From PLanc-01 sp035342095 (lineage in GTDB: Bacteria; Planctomycetota; Phycisphaerae; Sedimentisphaerales; Anaerobacaceae), in NCBI GenBank assembly GCA_035342095.1, contig DAOQWL010000009.1, forward strand, positions 1-64,000: 64,000 nt of DNA, in the 5' to 3' direction. The number at the start of each line of letters is the position of its first letter. Within the stretch, counting starts at the first letter, position 1. Position numbers and translations under genes: made by a program. The notes under the pieces are model-generated. The model did not search any database, was not told the origin of the DNA, and worked only from the letters and a program-made list of their open reading frames with translations. Below, piece after piece: positions 27,103 to 35,221 of this stretch.

Positions 27103-28290
27103 ATGACACACGAGCAATTCAACGAACGCGTGCGGAAGCTGTTCTCGGAGTATGAGGCCCTCATCAATCGGCCCAACCGGCCCGTGGATATCAATAACGG
27201 CGTCTTCGAGCGATACAAGTACCCGGTGTTGACCGCTGAGCATGCGCCGGTCTTCTGGCGATACGACTTGAACTACGCGACGAATCCGCACCTGATGGAG
27301 CGGCTGGGCATCAACGCCGCCTTCAATCCCGGGGCCATCGAGCTCGACGGGAAGTTCCTGATGGTGGCTCGCGTCGAGGGCGTGGACCGCAAGAGCTTCT
27401 TCGCTGTCGCGGAGAGCCCCAGCGGCGTCGACCGCTTCCGGTTCTGGGACTACCCGATCGTGATGCCCGAGACGAGCGATCCCGACATCAACGTGTACGA
27501 CATGCGTCTGGTCCGCCACGAGGATGGCTGGATCTACGGCCTGTTCTGCACGGAGCGCAAGGACCCGCTGGCCCCGCGAGGCGACCTGTCCTCCGCGGTC
27601 GCCCAGTGCGGCATCGCACGCACGAAGGACCTCAAGACCTGGCAGCGGCTCGACGATCTCAAGACCCGCTCGCCGCAGCAGCGAAACGTCGTGCTGCACC
27701 CCGAGTTCGTCCACGGGAAATATGCCTTCTACACCCGCCCGCAGGACGGGTTCATCGAGGCCGGCTCCGGCGGCGGGATCGGCTGGGCCCTCGCGGACAA
27801 CGTCGAGCACGCGGTCCTCGCGCAGGAGAAGATCGTTCAGGACCGCAAGTACCACACGATCAACGAGGTGAAGAATGGCCTGGGACCTGCGCCGATCAAG
27901 ACCGCGGAGGGCTGGCTGCACCTGGCGCACGGCGTGCGGAACACCGCAGCGGGTCTGCGCTACGTGCTCTATGCGTTCATGACCTCTCTTGAAGACCCGA
28001 GCCAACTCACCCACGAGCCCGGCGGGTACCTGCTCGCCCCCCAAGGCGAGGAGCGCGTGGGCGACGTCTCGAATGTCACTTTCTCCAACGGCTGGGTAGC
28101 CCGACCCAACGGGCAGATCTTCCTCTACTACGCCTCCAGCGACACCCGCTGCCACGTCGCGACGACGACGGTCGAAAAGCTGGTTGACTACTGTATGCAC
28201 ACGCCTGCGGACCCGCTCCGTTCGGCTGCCTGCGTGCGGCAGCGGATCGACCTGATCCGCCGGAACCTGGAGATCATGCCGAAACCATAG
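27103..28290 (+). CDS. GH130 4-O-beta-D-mannosyl-D-glucose phosphorylase
   Basis: 395 residues, cytoplasmic. AAAGGGAG precedes ATG 27103. The five-bladed propeller of GH130 is clear: NPGAIELDGKFLM, then the catalytic-Asp region SDPDINVYDMRLV, with D133 close to the catalytic Asp of the characterised Bacteroides enzyme. The VYDMRL form is that of subfamily GH130_1 rather than the mannooligosaccharide phosphorylases. Reaction for the family: mannosyl-glucose plus phosphate gives mannose 1-phosphate and glucose. Directly downstream of the 2-epimerase it completes the intracellular part of the mannobiose pathway and is the last gene of the operon. Confidence 0.92.
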   Translation: MTHEQFNERVRKLFSEYEALINRPNRPVDINNGVFERYKYPVLTAEHAPVFWRYDLNYATNPHLMERLGINAAFNPGAIELDGKFLMVARVEGVDRKSFFAVAESPSGVDRFRFWDYPIVMPETSDPDINVYDMRLVRHEDGWIYGLFCTERKDPLAPRGDLSSAVAQCGIARTKDLKTWQRLDDLKTRSPQQRNVVLHPEFVHGKYAFYTRPQDGFIEAGSGGGIGWALADNVEHAVLAQEKIVQDRKYHTINEVKNGLGPAPIKTAEGWLHLAHGVRNTAAGLRYVLYAFMTSLEDPSQLTHEPGGYLLAPQGEERVGDVSNVTFSNGWVARPNGQIFLYYASSDTRCHVATTTVEKLVDYCMHTPADPLRSAACVRQRIDLIRRNLEIMPKP

Positions 28291-28305
28291 GGCGCAAGCA
28301 CGAAT

Positions 28306-28390
28306 CTCGAAATCCGAAACGGGCCATCCGGCGAGCGTCAGCGTTTCCGTCATTTGAGGTTTGTGCTTTGAATTTGTTTCGGATTTCGAG
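28306..28390. repeat. Inverted repeat between convergent GH130 and GH51 genes
   Basis: Perfect 15-base arms CTCGAAATCCGAAAC (28306-28320) and GTTTCGGATTTCGAG (28376-28390), with a second near-complementary pair inside (AAGCAC at about 28297 and GTGCTT at about 28363). It occupies nearly the whole 102-base convergent gap and could work as a two-way terminator. The same ATCCGAAAC string occurs once just upstream of the aminotransferase gene (about 13235). Confidence 0.55.
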
Positions 28391-28392
28391 TT

Positions 28393-30393
28393 TTATCCTG
28401 AGCTTTTCGTCTTGAGTCGCAGCACGGTCACCGAGTACGCCGGGAACGTGTGCTCGAACGATGCACTCGCGCCGGTCAGCCGGTTCGTGACCGGGGCGAT
28501 CCTCTTCGGCTCGGCGAGGGTGTTCTCGTCGGTGAGCTTCTCCGCGGCCAAGACGATTGCTGTGCCGCGGCGTCGGACCTGCCGAACGCCCTCGATCTTC
28601 ACCTGCACCGTCGTCGCCTGCGGGGCGCCGTTGACCACCTTCAGGATGATCTCGTTTGCCTTCTCGTCCCGGCTGGAGGTCACGTACAGACCCGGCTGCT
28701 TGCTCGTCGGCGGCTCCTGGCCGGTGACTTCGACCGGGAGCAAGACGTCGCCGCGATGGAGACTGAACAGTTGCTGGACGTAGTAGTTCGGCGTGGCGTA
28801 CGACTGGAGATTGTCGAACCAGATCAGGTCCGGCGTCCACTGCCAGCGGTCCAGGTGCCCGAACAAGGGCGCATAGCAGCTCATGGTGACAAGGTCCGCG
28901 TTGCGCTCCAGGCCGGTCATGAAGGCTGCTTCCGCCAGGGCGCATTTCCAGTTGTTGCGATTGTTGGGACTGGCGACGCCCACGCTCTGGGCCGCATACT
29001 CGCCCACGAACACCTTCGATCCGCTCCGCTCGTAGCTGTCGTAATGGCCCGCGCTGTCCAGGAACCAGTCGGGGTTGCGATAGAAATGCTCGTCGATGAT
29101 GTCGGCCTTGAGTTTCTTCAGCTTCATCTGAAGGAACTCGACTTCCTTGGGCCCGTTCGGGAAGATCTGGGGGTCGGAGCCGGTGGCGCCGATCAACTGC
29201 ACTTCGGGGTACTTGTTCTTGAGGGCCTTGACGAAGGGGACGTACCGCTCGATGTACTGCGGTCCCCACTGCTCGTTGCCGACGCCGAGATACTTGACGT
29301 TGAACGGCTTGGGATGGCCCATCTCGGCCCGCTTGGCGCCCCACGTGCTGGTGGCGGGACCGTTGGCGAACTCGATCAGGTCCAGCGCATCCTGGATGTA
29401 CGGCTGGAGCTCGTCGAGCGGGGCAAGTTCCTTGGAGTTGAACTGGCAGGCCATGCCGCAGTTGAGGATGGGCATGGGCTCGGCGCCGATGTCCTCGCAG
29501 AGCAGGAAGTACTCGTAGAAGCCCAGACCGAAGGTCTGGAAGTAGTCGGGGGCAGGGCGGTGCCTGAACTCGTCGTTCCAGCGGTTGATGATGAGCTTGC
29601 GGTCCTCGGGCTTGCCGATCGTGTTCTTCCATTGATACCGTGTGCTGAGGTAGCGGCCCTCGACGATACAGCCGCCGGGGAAACGAAGGAAGCCGGGCTT
29701 GAGGTCCGTGAGCCACTGCACGAGGTCGGCCCGCAGGCCGTTCGATCGGTCCTTCCAGGTCTCGTCGGGGAACAGCGAGATCATGTCGAGGTCCACTGAG
29801 CCGGGCGCGTCCAGGAGGACCCGCAACTGGGCCTTGGCCTCCGTCGCGGAGGGTCGCAGGGTCGCCGACTTCTTCGCCCAGGCGGCGCCGAAACCTCTCA
29901 CTGTCGTCTTCGCCAGGACCCGCCCGTCCGGCGAAATCAGCTCGACGCGCAGGACCACTTTGCTTCCGGCGTCACGGCCGTAGACGGAGAAGATGTACTC
30001 CTGGCCCTTCTTGACCCCCATCCCGGCGAAACCTTCGTTCACCATGCCGTAACCGGGTGTATCGGCCTTGATCCGGACGTACCGCGGACTGGCTGCATTG
30101 AACGGGTCCTGTTTCAGGACTTCCAGCGAGCCTGCGACGCCGGCGGGTTTGACCTCGCTCCAGGCCATCAGCGCCTCGGTGAACTCGAACGCGCGGTTCT
30201 TGACCAGTTCGGCGTAGAGCCCGCCGTCGGCGCCGAAGTTGATGTCCTCGAAGAAGATGCCGTACATCGTGGGACTGATCTTCGCCCCCGGCTGGTCCGC
30301 TCGGACGGTCAGTTGGACTTGACCCAGCGTTGTCGAGCACAGGACGATGCTCAGGATGGCGACGACGCAGAGATGCAGCACGGTCCGGTTCAT
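28393..30393 (-). CDS. GH51 alpha-L-arabinofuranosidase, secreted
   Basis: 666 residues with AGGAG before ATG 30393. A signal peptide ends near residue 24 (LCSTTLG). The N terminus of the mature protein (ISPTMYGIFFEDINFGADGGLYAELVKNRAFE) is the GH51 signature. A CBM4-like jelly-roll insert (about 65-195) is followed by the barrel, with acid/base Glu374 in GVGNEQWGP and nucleophile Glu465 in VGEYA. A C-terminal beta-sandwich closes it. Enzymes of this kind release terminal arabinofuranose from arabinan or arabinoxylan and act in the periplasm or outside the cell. It converges with the mannan operon and is a single-gene unit. A second, diverged GH51 lies at 53.7-55.7 kb. Confidence 0.93.
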   Translation of the reverse strand: MNRTVLHLCVVAILSIVLCSTTLGQVQLTVRADQPGAKISPTMYGIFFEDINFGADGGLYAELVKNRAFEFTEALMAWSEVKPAGVAGSLEVLKQDPFNAASPRYVRIKADTPGYGMVNEGFAGMGVKKGQEYIFSVYGRDAGSKVVLRVELISPDGRVLAKTTVRGFGAAWAKKSATLRPSATEAKAQLRVLLDAPGSVDLDMISLFPDETWKDRSNGLRADLVQWLTDLKPGFLRFPGGCIVEGRYLSTRYQWKNTIGKPEDRKLIINRWNDEFRHRPAPDYFQTFGLGFYEYFLLCEDIGAEPMPILNCGMACQFNSKELAPLDELQPYIQDALDLIEFANGPATSTWGAKRAEMGHPKPFNVKYLGVGNEQWGPQYIERYVPFVKALKNKYPEVQLIGATGSDPQIFPNGPKEVEFLQMKLKKLKADIIDEHFYRNPDWFLDSAGHYDSYERSGSKVFVGEYAAQSVGVASPNNRNNWKCALAEAAFMTGLERNADLVTMSCYAPLFGHLDRWQWTPDLIWFDNLQSYATPNYYVQQLFSLHRGDVLLPVEVTGQEPPTSKQPGLYVTSSRDEKANEIILKVVNGAPQATTVQVKIEGVRQVRRRGTAIVLAAEKLTDENTLAEPKRIAPVTNRLTGASASFEHTFPAYSVTVLRLKTKSSG

Positions 30394-30534
30394 GGCACTC
30401 TCCTAAATGCAGTTGGCCGACGGTTTTCGCGCATCATACCGGCGGCCATTAGACCAGAGAAACGCCACTTCACGCAAGAAACTAACCCCATCGCGCATGC
30501 GGATCAGTCCGTCTCTCCCGCAGCGTGCGAGAGA

Positions 30535-30801
30535 TCACCTGCCCCAGCGTTCAGGGATCGGCTCCAGCAGGACCGAACACGGAGTACCATCTTCTGTCGT
30601 ACCGAACCCCACGATGCAGCCGTTGTTGTTCAAGTCCTCGACGCGGAATCCCTCCACGCCTTTCAGATATCGGTCGAGCGGGATTCGCCCGCGGACTGGG
30701 TCCTACAGATAGGATTCTCTTTCGCAAGATAGAGGGCTGCGTCGGGAGAATCGAATCCGCAGAGACTCCCAGAGGTCATTGGCCAACAGCGTGCAGGCAA
30801 T
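30535..30801 (-). pseudogene. Decayed 3' end of the HAF-repeat gene
   Basis: Beyond the stop at 30802-30804 the same frame continues with HAF-like sequence. After a scrambled stretch with another stop it reads GVEGFRVEDLNNNGCIVGFG and ends PERWGR at a stop at 30535. The L-N-N-x-G-x-IVG motif is the HAF repeat itself, so this is the former C terminus. A segment in a second frame (DSPDAALYLAKENP) suggests additional frameshifts. Confidence 0.55.
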
Positions 30802-31614
30802 CTAGTTCCTGTTGTTCAGCCGCGTAGCGGATTCAAATTCGCCACAGAAGGGAAACAGGCGTTTGATCTCTCCTTGCTCGTTCCTGAGGAACAGATAGGG
30901 TTTGGAGCTTCCGTGTCCGTCGATGGCTACCATGCACGAATTAGCATTCATGCTCTGGAGCCATGTGTCCGGCGGGAGTGGGGCAACCGGTTTGGACCCG
31001 TTCGGATCGAGAAGAAACCACGGGCCGGGCAGTACAAGCGGTTGCTTGATTGCCATCACGAGAATCTGTCCGGCGTCATTGATGCTCTGAGGGATACACC
31101 GAATCCCATCTGGGATAGGCAGCTTCTTCATCCCTGTTTCCTTGTCCCAGAGAAAGGCGTGCAGGAAGTCGTTTGCATCGAGGGAGACCCCGACGATCTG
31201 TCCATGGTTGTTCATTGCGAATGCAAGACTCCTCTTGCCCCCAAGGGTGCCGAGCATGGTTCTGCCTTTGCCGGGTTCCCACAGGAAGGCCTCATCACTG
31301 TTGGGGTCTGTCCGCATCGTTCCGGCGATCTGCCCGGCATTGTTGATCGTCAGCCCCAAGTAAACACCGCCAAGACCGGGGTCTTGTATGCCGTGTGTGC
31401 GATCCCAGAGAAAGGGGCGATCACAGCCATTCTCGTAGACTGAGCCTACGACCTGCCCATGGTCGTTCAGTCTCCAGGCGTGTGTGTGCAAAGGCAGGAT
31501 GGTCATTCGGTAGAGTGCCGGCGGGTGGCACACGCGCCAAGTCAAGAACCCGACGGCCAGGAACGCCGCCACGGAAACCACAGCCAGCGTCTTCCGCTTT
31601 CTCGGGTGTGTCAC
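30802..31614 (-). CDS. HAF-repeat protein, membrane-anchored, probably truncated
   Basis: 270 residues from GTG 31614, chosen because AAAGGA lies six bases before it. A TTG at 31659 is possible but has no ribosome-binding site. After a basic start a single hydrophobic segment (about 9-28) anchors or exports it. The rest is a series of ~40-residue HAF repeats: LNDHGQVVGS, INNAGQIAGT, LGTLGGKRSLAFAMNNHGQIVG, AFLWD and INDAGQILV. Function of such propeller-like repeats is unknown. The last repeat stops at LNNRN followed by TAG, where the family pattern expects Gln (CAG), so a nonsense change has cut it short. Remnants of the lost end remain downstream. Confidence 0.7.
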   Translation of the reverse strand: MTHPRKRKTLAVVSVAAFLAVGFLTWRVCHPPALYRMTILPLHTHAWRLNDHGQVVGSVYENGCDRPFLWDRTHGIQDPGLGGVYLGLTINNAGQIAGTMRTDPNSDEAFLWEPGKGRTMLGTLGGKRSLAFAMNNHGQIVGVSLDANDFLHAFLWDKETGMKKLPIPDGIRCIPQSINDAGQILVMAIKQPLVLPGPWFLLDPNGSKPVAPLPPDTWLQSMNANSCMVAIDGHGSSKPYLFLRNEQGEIKRLFPFCGEFESATRLNNRN

Positions 31615-31697
31615 CGCACGTCCTTTCGCATTGGGCACTTGCCTCGCTGCCGTCCACAACGTCGTCGCTTTCGTGCTTGTATGCTGCCGCCACCTGG

Positions 31698-31725
31698 ATT
31701 ATACCACATCTCCTACGAGAAGTAA
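31698..31725 (-). promoter_or_regulatory. Promoter of the HAF-repeat gene
   Basis: On the minus strand TTACTT (31720-31725), a 16-base spacer and a perfect TATAAT (31698-31703) precede the GTG start by about 85 bases. Confidence 0.45.
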
Positions 31726-31732
31726 GGCGGCC

Positions 31733-31793
31733 GTTTGGAGTTCCGCGTTTACGCGGTCTCGAGCCGCCTGAAGGCGGAACTGGGACCCCAAAC
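31733..31793. repeat. Intergenic copy of the GTTYGGAGTTCCGC palindrome
   Basis: Left arm GTTTGGAGTTCCGC (31733-31746), a centre with GTTTACGCGGTC and CCGCCTGAAG, and right arm from GCGGAACT (31774) to CCAAAC (31793). It closely matches the copy inside the rhamnosidase-like gene (40263-40317) and the inverted copy at 38647-38703. Here the right arm has a six-base insertion. Confidence 0.7.
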
Positions 31794-31930
31794 GCACTGC
31801 ATCGCGTTTGGGAACCTACTCCGAACCTTGCGATCACGGTGATGCCCCCTCGACGTGGGGGATCGCGCGGCGAATTCCCCTCGATTCCGGCGGGTTGTGC
31901 GCTTCGAAGTGGCGACGGACCACAAGTTCC

Positions 31931-31960
31931 TTGACAAACGGGGGTCCGTGAAGGCATATA
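31931..31960 (+). promoter_or_regulatory. Promoter candidate of the GH95-like gene
   Basis: A perfect TTGACA at 31931-31936 is followed after 18 bases by CATATA (31955-31960). The -10 is weak, but the unit lies about 130 bases before the start at 32093 in an otherwise empty gap. Confidence 0.4.
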
Positions 31961-32092
31961 GAGGAATGCACGAAGTCCGCGCGGAGCCATCTGGGATTGG
32001 CAGGCGGTAAGGACCTGTCCTTGGGTGCGGATCCGTTACGCTTCTCGCGTCGCTGGGTCTTGGATTTGCCGGGTACACAAGAGGAGTTCGAC

Positions 32093-35038
32093 ATGAGAAA
32101 CAACTGCTGCATCCTCGCCTCGATTTGTCTGCTGCCCGCTCTGGTCGCCTTGGGGGCGGATCAAGATGAGGTGAAGATGATCCTGGACCGCTGCGTGACC
32201 CCCAGCACGGAGCCCAAGCTGGCCGCGTCGGTCTCCACCTATGCGGTCATGGATGCCTTCCCCGTGATGGGCAACGGCAATCTCATGGTGACCCTCTCGG
32301 GAATGCCCGAGTGCATGACCTTCCATCTGGGCAAGACCGATTTCTGGCGGGATAAGTGCGCCGACAAGGCCCTCAAGCAGAGCAGCAACGTCCTGGCGGG
32401 GTACGTGAACCTCGTGATGCCCGAGATGGCGGGCGCCAAGTTCCAGCAGTCGGTGGACATGCACCATGCCGAGGTGACCACGACGCTGACCAAGGACCAG
32501 GAAGTCACCCTGATCCGCTCGGTGGTGCCGCACGAGTCGGACAACATCCTGGTGAACTGGATCGAGCATCGGGGCGCCAAGCCGCTCGTGTTGCGGATCG
32601 AGACGTGCGCCGACCAGTTCGCCGTCCGGGCGGAGCCGTTCGAGGTGGCCGCCGGGCTCGATATGGAGAGCCCGATCGTGACGTGGGCCAGCCGCAAGAC
32701 GCACGTTCCGCCCGATCACAACGACTTCGGTAGCAAGCAGTTCCGCATGTGGGCGGTCTCGGCCACCCGGCCCTTCGACGCCGAGTGCAAGACCGAGATC
32801 GACACCGCCATCGACTACGACAAGAACGATCTGCAGGTCAAAGCGGCCCAACTGCTCGCTGTTGAGCCCGGTCGGAGCCTGCTGGTTGTTACCAAGGTGC
32901 ACAGCACCGGCCTGCCGATCACGATGGACCCCGCCGATCCCAAGCCGGAGGCGATGGCCGCTCTGATGGCCCTGACGCGAGCCAAGGTCGAGGAACAGGT
33001 CCAGGCCCATCGCGCGTGGTGGGACGCCTACTGGCGGAGGTCCTATATCCGCCTGGATGCCGAGCCGATCCTCGAGCGGACCTACTACGGCTGCATGTAC
33101 GTCTTCGGCTGCTGCGTCCGCATCGGCAAATACCCCGTCGGATGCAATGGATTCCCCGTCAACGACAGCGTCCCCTGGGGCGGGGACTACCATTGGAATT
33201 ACAACAACGAGGCGCTGTTCTACGGTGCGTACTCGACGAACCGGGTGGACCTTTCCGAGCCGTATGACCGGACGGTTCTGGAGGCGAACGTCTTTGGCCA
33301 GAGACACGCCAAGGCCACCGGCGTCCCGGGCACCGTCTTCTTCATGGCCACCGGGCCCGGGCATCTGAACGAGCCGGTCACCCTGGGCCAGCGGACGCAC
33401 GCGGTCGAGGCCTCGCTGAACCTGGTCACGCGCTACTACCTGACCCACGATCTGGAATGGCTCAAGACCATGTACCCGTTCTTCAAGGATGTGGCCGCCT
33501 ATTGGGACAGCGATCTGGAGAAGAACAAGGAGACCCGTCCGAACGGCACGCCGCGGTACGTGATCGTAGACAGCAAGCCGATGGAAGGTTCGACGAACGA
33601 CAGCTACAACGGCATCACCGGCCTGGCCTTCCTGCGACGGTTCTACCAGGGCATGATCGACATGACGCAGGAGCTGAAGGCCGCGGGCGTGGACACCGGC
33701 TACGGCGACGCGGACATCGCCCGCTGGAAGGATTTCCTCGTCAACATGGCGGAGTACCCGATGAGCCACGCCTACGGCCGGAAGGTCTTCGCCTGGAGCG
33801 AGGCGACCCTGAACCCCTTCCTGACCGAGCAGGACTGGGTGCTCTATCCGGTCTTTCCGGGCGAGCAGGTGAGCCTGAGTTCCGACCCGAAGCTGCTGTC
33901 GGTGGCCCGCAACACGCTGATCGTCAAGCCGCAGTACTACGTCGAGTGGCTGAACAATCCGCCGCAGATCTTCTCCATGGCCGCCCGTCTTGCTCACCAC
34001 CCGCCGGAGATCATCCGACGATGTCGCGGTTATTTCCGCAGCATCGGCGTCAACAACTTCCGCAGCGGCGGCGGCAACGTCGAGGGCGCCGGCGTCGCGG
34101 AAGGCATCAACGCCATGCTCCTGCAGAGCCAGGAGGGCTTCCTGCGTCTGTTCCCCTGCTGGCACTACCCGCAGGCCAAGTTCGTCACGATCCGTGCGAA
34201 CGGTGCGTTCCTCGTCTCCGCGACGAAGAAGGACAACGTCTGCCAGCCGATCACCATCGTCAGCGAGAAGGGCAGGCCGTGCAGTCTGCTCAACCCGTGG
34301 CCCGGCCGGACCCTGGCCATCGACGACGGTCAGGGCAACAAGCCCGAAATCTCCGTCGAACAGCGACCCTACGGCCAGATCTGCACCTTCGCGACCGAGG
34401 CGGGCAAGACGTACACCGTCGCGCCGTCTGAAGGACTGCCCGGCCCGCAGCCCTATTGGAACGTGGCCCTGAACAAGCCGGTGACCGCGTCGAGCAACTT
34501 CAAGCCGGAGCAGGAACCCGGCAACTGGGACATCGCCAAGCTGACCGACGGGGTTCGCATTACCACGCGAAGCTACCATCGCGGCTGGACCAGCAACCTG
34601 TACGACGACGGAGCCCACACCGAATGGGTTCAGGTGGACCTCGGGCAGGCGGTGGACACCAAGACCATTCGCCTCTGGCCCCTCGATCATGGCGACGCCT
34701 GGCAGCACACGCACTGCTCCGAGCCGTTCGTCGAATCGAGCGAGATCGACCAGTCCTATGACGGTTTTCCGCTCGACTTCCGCATCCTGGTCTCCGTGGA
34801 TGGGACCAACTGGGACGAGGTCGCCAAGAAGGAGCGTTTCCGCCGTCCGGCCACCGGTCCGGAGGACTCCGACCGCAAGCCCAAAGATGTCACGGGCCCC
34901 GAGGTCTTCGAGTTCGAGCAGAAGTCTGTCCGCTACGTGAAGATCGAAGGCACGCGGCTCCGCAAGACCCGCTTCTTCGGCAAGTACGCAATGCAGTTGT
35001 CCGAGATCGAGGTCGTTCTGGCGGGCACGACGCCGTAG
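32093..35038 (+). CDS. GH95-like secreted glycosidase with C-terminal F5/8C (CBM32-like) domain
   Basis: 981 residues. Start 32093 follows GAGGAG and gives a signal peptide ending near residue 21 (LPALVALGA). An N-terminal beta-domain (from ~25, MDAFPVMGNGNLMVTL) precedes an (alpha/alpha)6 barrel with VPWGGDYHWNYNNEA near 362 and MEGSTNDSYNGITG near 501, the arrangement of GH95 and relatives, which remove alpha-L-fucose or alpha-L-galactose. The C-terminal ~160 residues form a discoidin-type carbohydrate-binding module (WVQVDLGQAVDTKTIRLWP ... VRYVKIEGTRL). GH95 is an assignment by overall resemblance. Catalytic residues were not pinned down. It stands alone on the plus strand, convergent with GH2. 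Confidence 0.78.
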   Translation: MRNNCCILASICLLPALVALGADQDEVKMILDRCVTPSTEPKLAASVSTYAVMDAFPVMGNGNLMVTLSGMPECMTFHLGKTDFWRDKCADKALKQSSNVLAGYVNLVMPEMAGAKFQQSVDMHHAEVTTTLTKDQEVTLIRSVVPHESDNILVNWIEHRGAKPLVLRIETCADQFAVRAEPFEVAAGLDMESPIVTWASRKTHVPPDHNDFGSKQFRMWAVSATRPFDAECKTEIDTAIDYDKNDLQVKAAQLLAVEPGRSLLVVTKVHSTGLPITMDPADPKPEAMAALMALTRAKVEEQVQAHRAWWDAYWRRSYIRLDAEPILERTYYGCMYVFGCCVRIGKYPVGCNGFPVNDSVPWGGDYHWNYNNEALFYGAYSTNRVDLSEPYDRTVLEANVFGQRHAKATGVPGTVFFMATGPGHLNEPVTLGQRTHAVEASLNLVTRYYLTHDLEWLKTMYPFFKDVAAYWDSDLEKNKETRPNGTPRYVIVDSKPMEGSTNDSYNGITGLAFLRRFYQGMIDMTQELKAAGVDTGYGDADIARWKDFLVNMAEYPMSHAYGRKVFAWSEATLNPFLTEQDWVLYPVFPGEQVSLSSDPKLLSVARNTLIVKPQYYVEWLNNPPQIFSMAARLAHHPPEIIRRCRGYFRSIGVNNFRSGGGNVEGAGVAEGINAMLLQSQEGFLRLFPCWHYPQAKFVTIRANGAFLVSATKKDNVCQPITIVSEKGRPCSLLNPWPGRTLAIDDGQGNKPEISVEQRPYGQICTFATEAGKTYTVAPSEGLPGPQPYWNVALNKPVTASSNFKPEQEPGNWDIAKLTDGVRITTRSYHRGWTSNLYDDGAHTEWVQVDLGQAVDTKTIRLWPLDHGDAWQHTHCSEPFVESSEIDQSYDGFPLDFRILVSVDGTNWDEVAKKERFRRPATGPEDSDRKPKDVTGPEVFEFEQKSVRYVKIEGTRLRKTRFFGKYAMQLSEIEVVLAGTTP

Positions 35039-35139
35039 GAGCCTTACCATGGAGGCACAGAGTACACAGAGAACCGAGAAGATGAGAGGGCGGGTAGTAC
35101 GGCGTCCCTCCTCAAATGTTGGGCACGATTAGCGTAACG

Positions 35140-35164
35140 TGTCGCGGGCATCCTGCCCTCGACA
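35140..35164. terminator. Hairpin between convergent GH95-like and GH2 genes
   Basis: TGTCGCGGGCA (35140-35150) and TGCCCTCGACA (35154-35164) form an 11-base stem with one mismatch and a TCC loop. There is no T tract, so a terminator role is a guess from position. It may instead be a dispersed hairpin. Confidence 0.3.
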
Positions 35165-35221
35165 CAGACTTGGCCGATCCCCAGATTAACGTGAACGGCG
35201 CACTACGTTGTCATTGCACCG

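Noticed and set aside
30394..30534. Possible extra gene between GH51 and the HAF remnant
   Set aside because: Only short frames without motifs; the AGGAG here serves the GH51 start.
32036..35050. Open minus-strand frame of 1004 codons opposite the GH95-like gene
   Set aside because: Composition-driven shadow of the plus-strand gene, without signal peptide or motif.
35039..35120. Purine-rich ACAGAG-type stretch after the GH95-like gene
   Set aside because: Short and low in complexity, with no arms or repeats that would justify a separate call.
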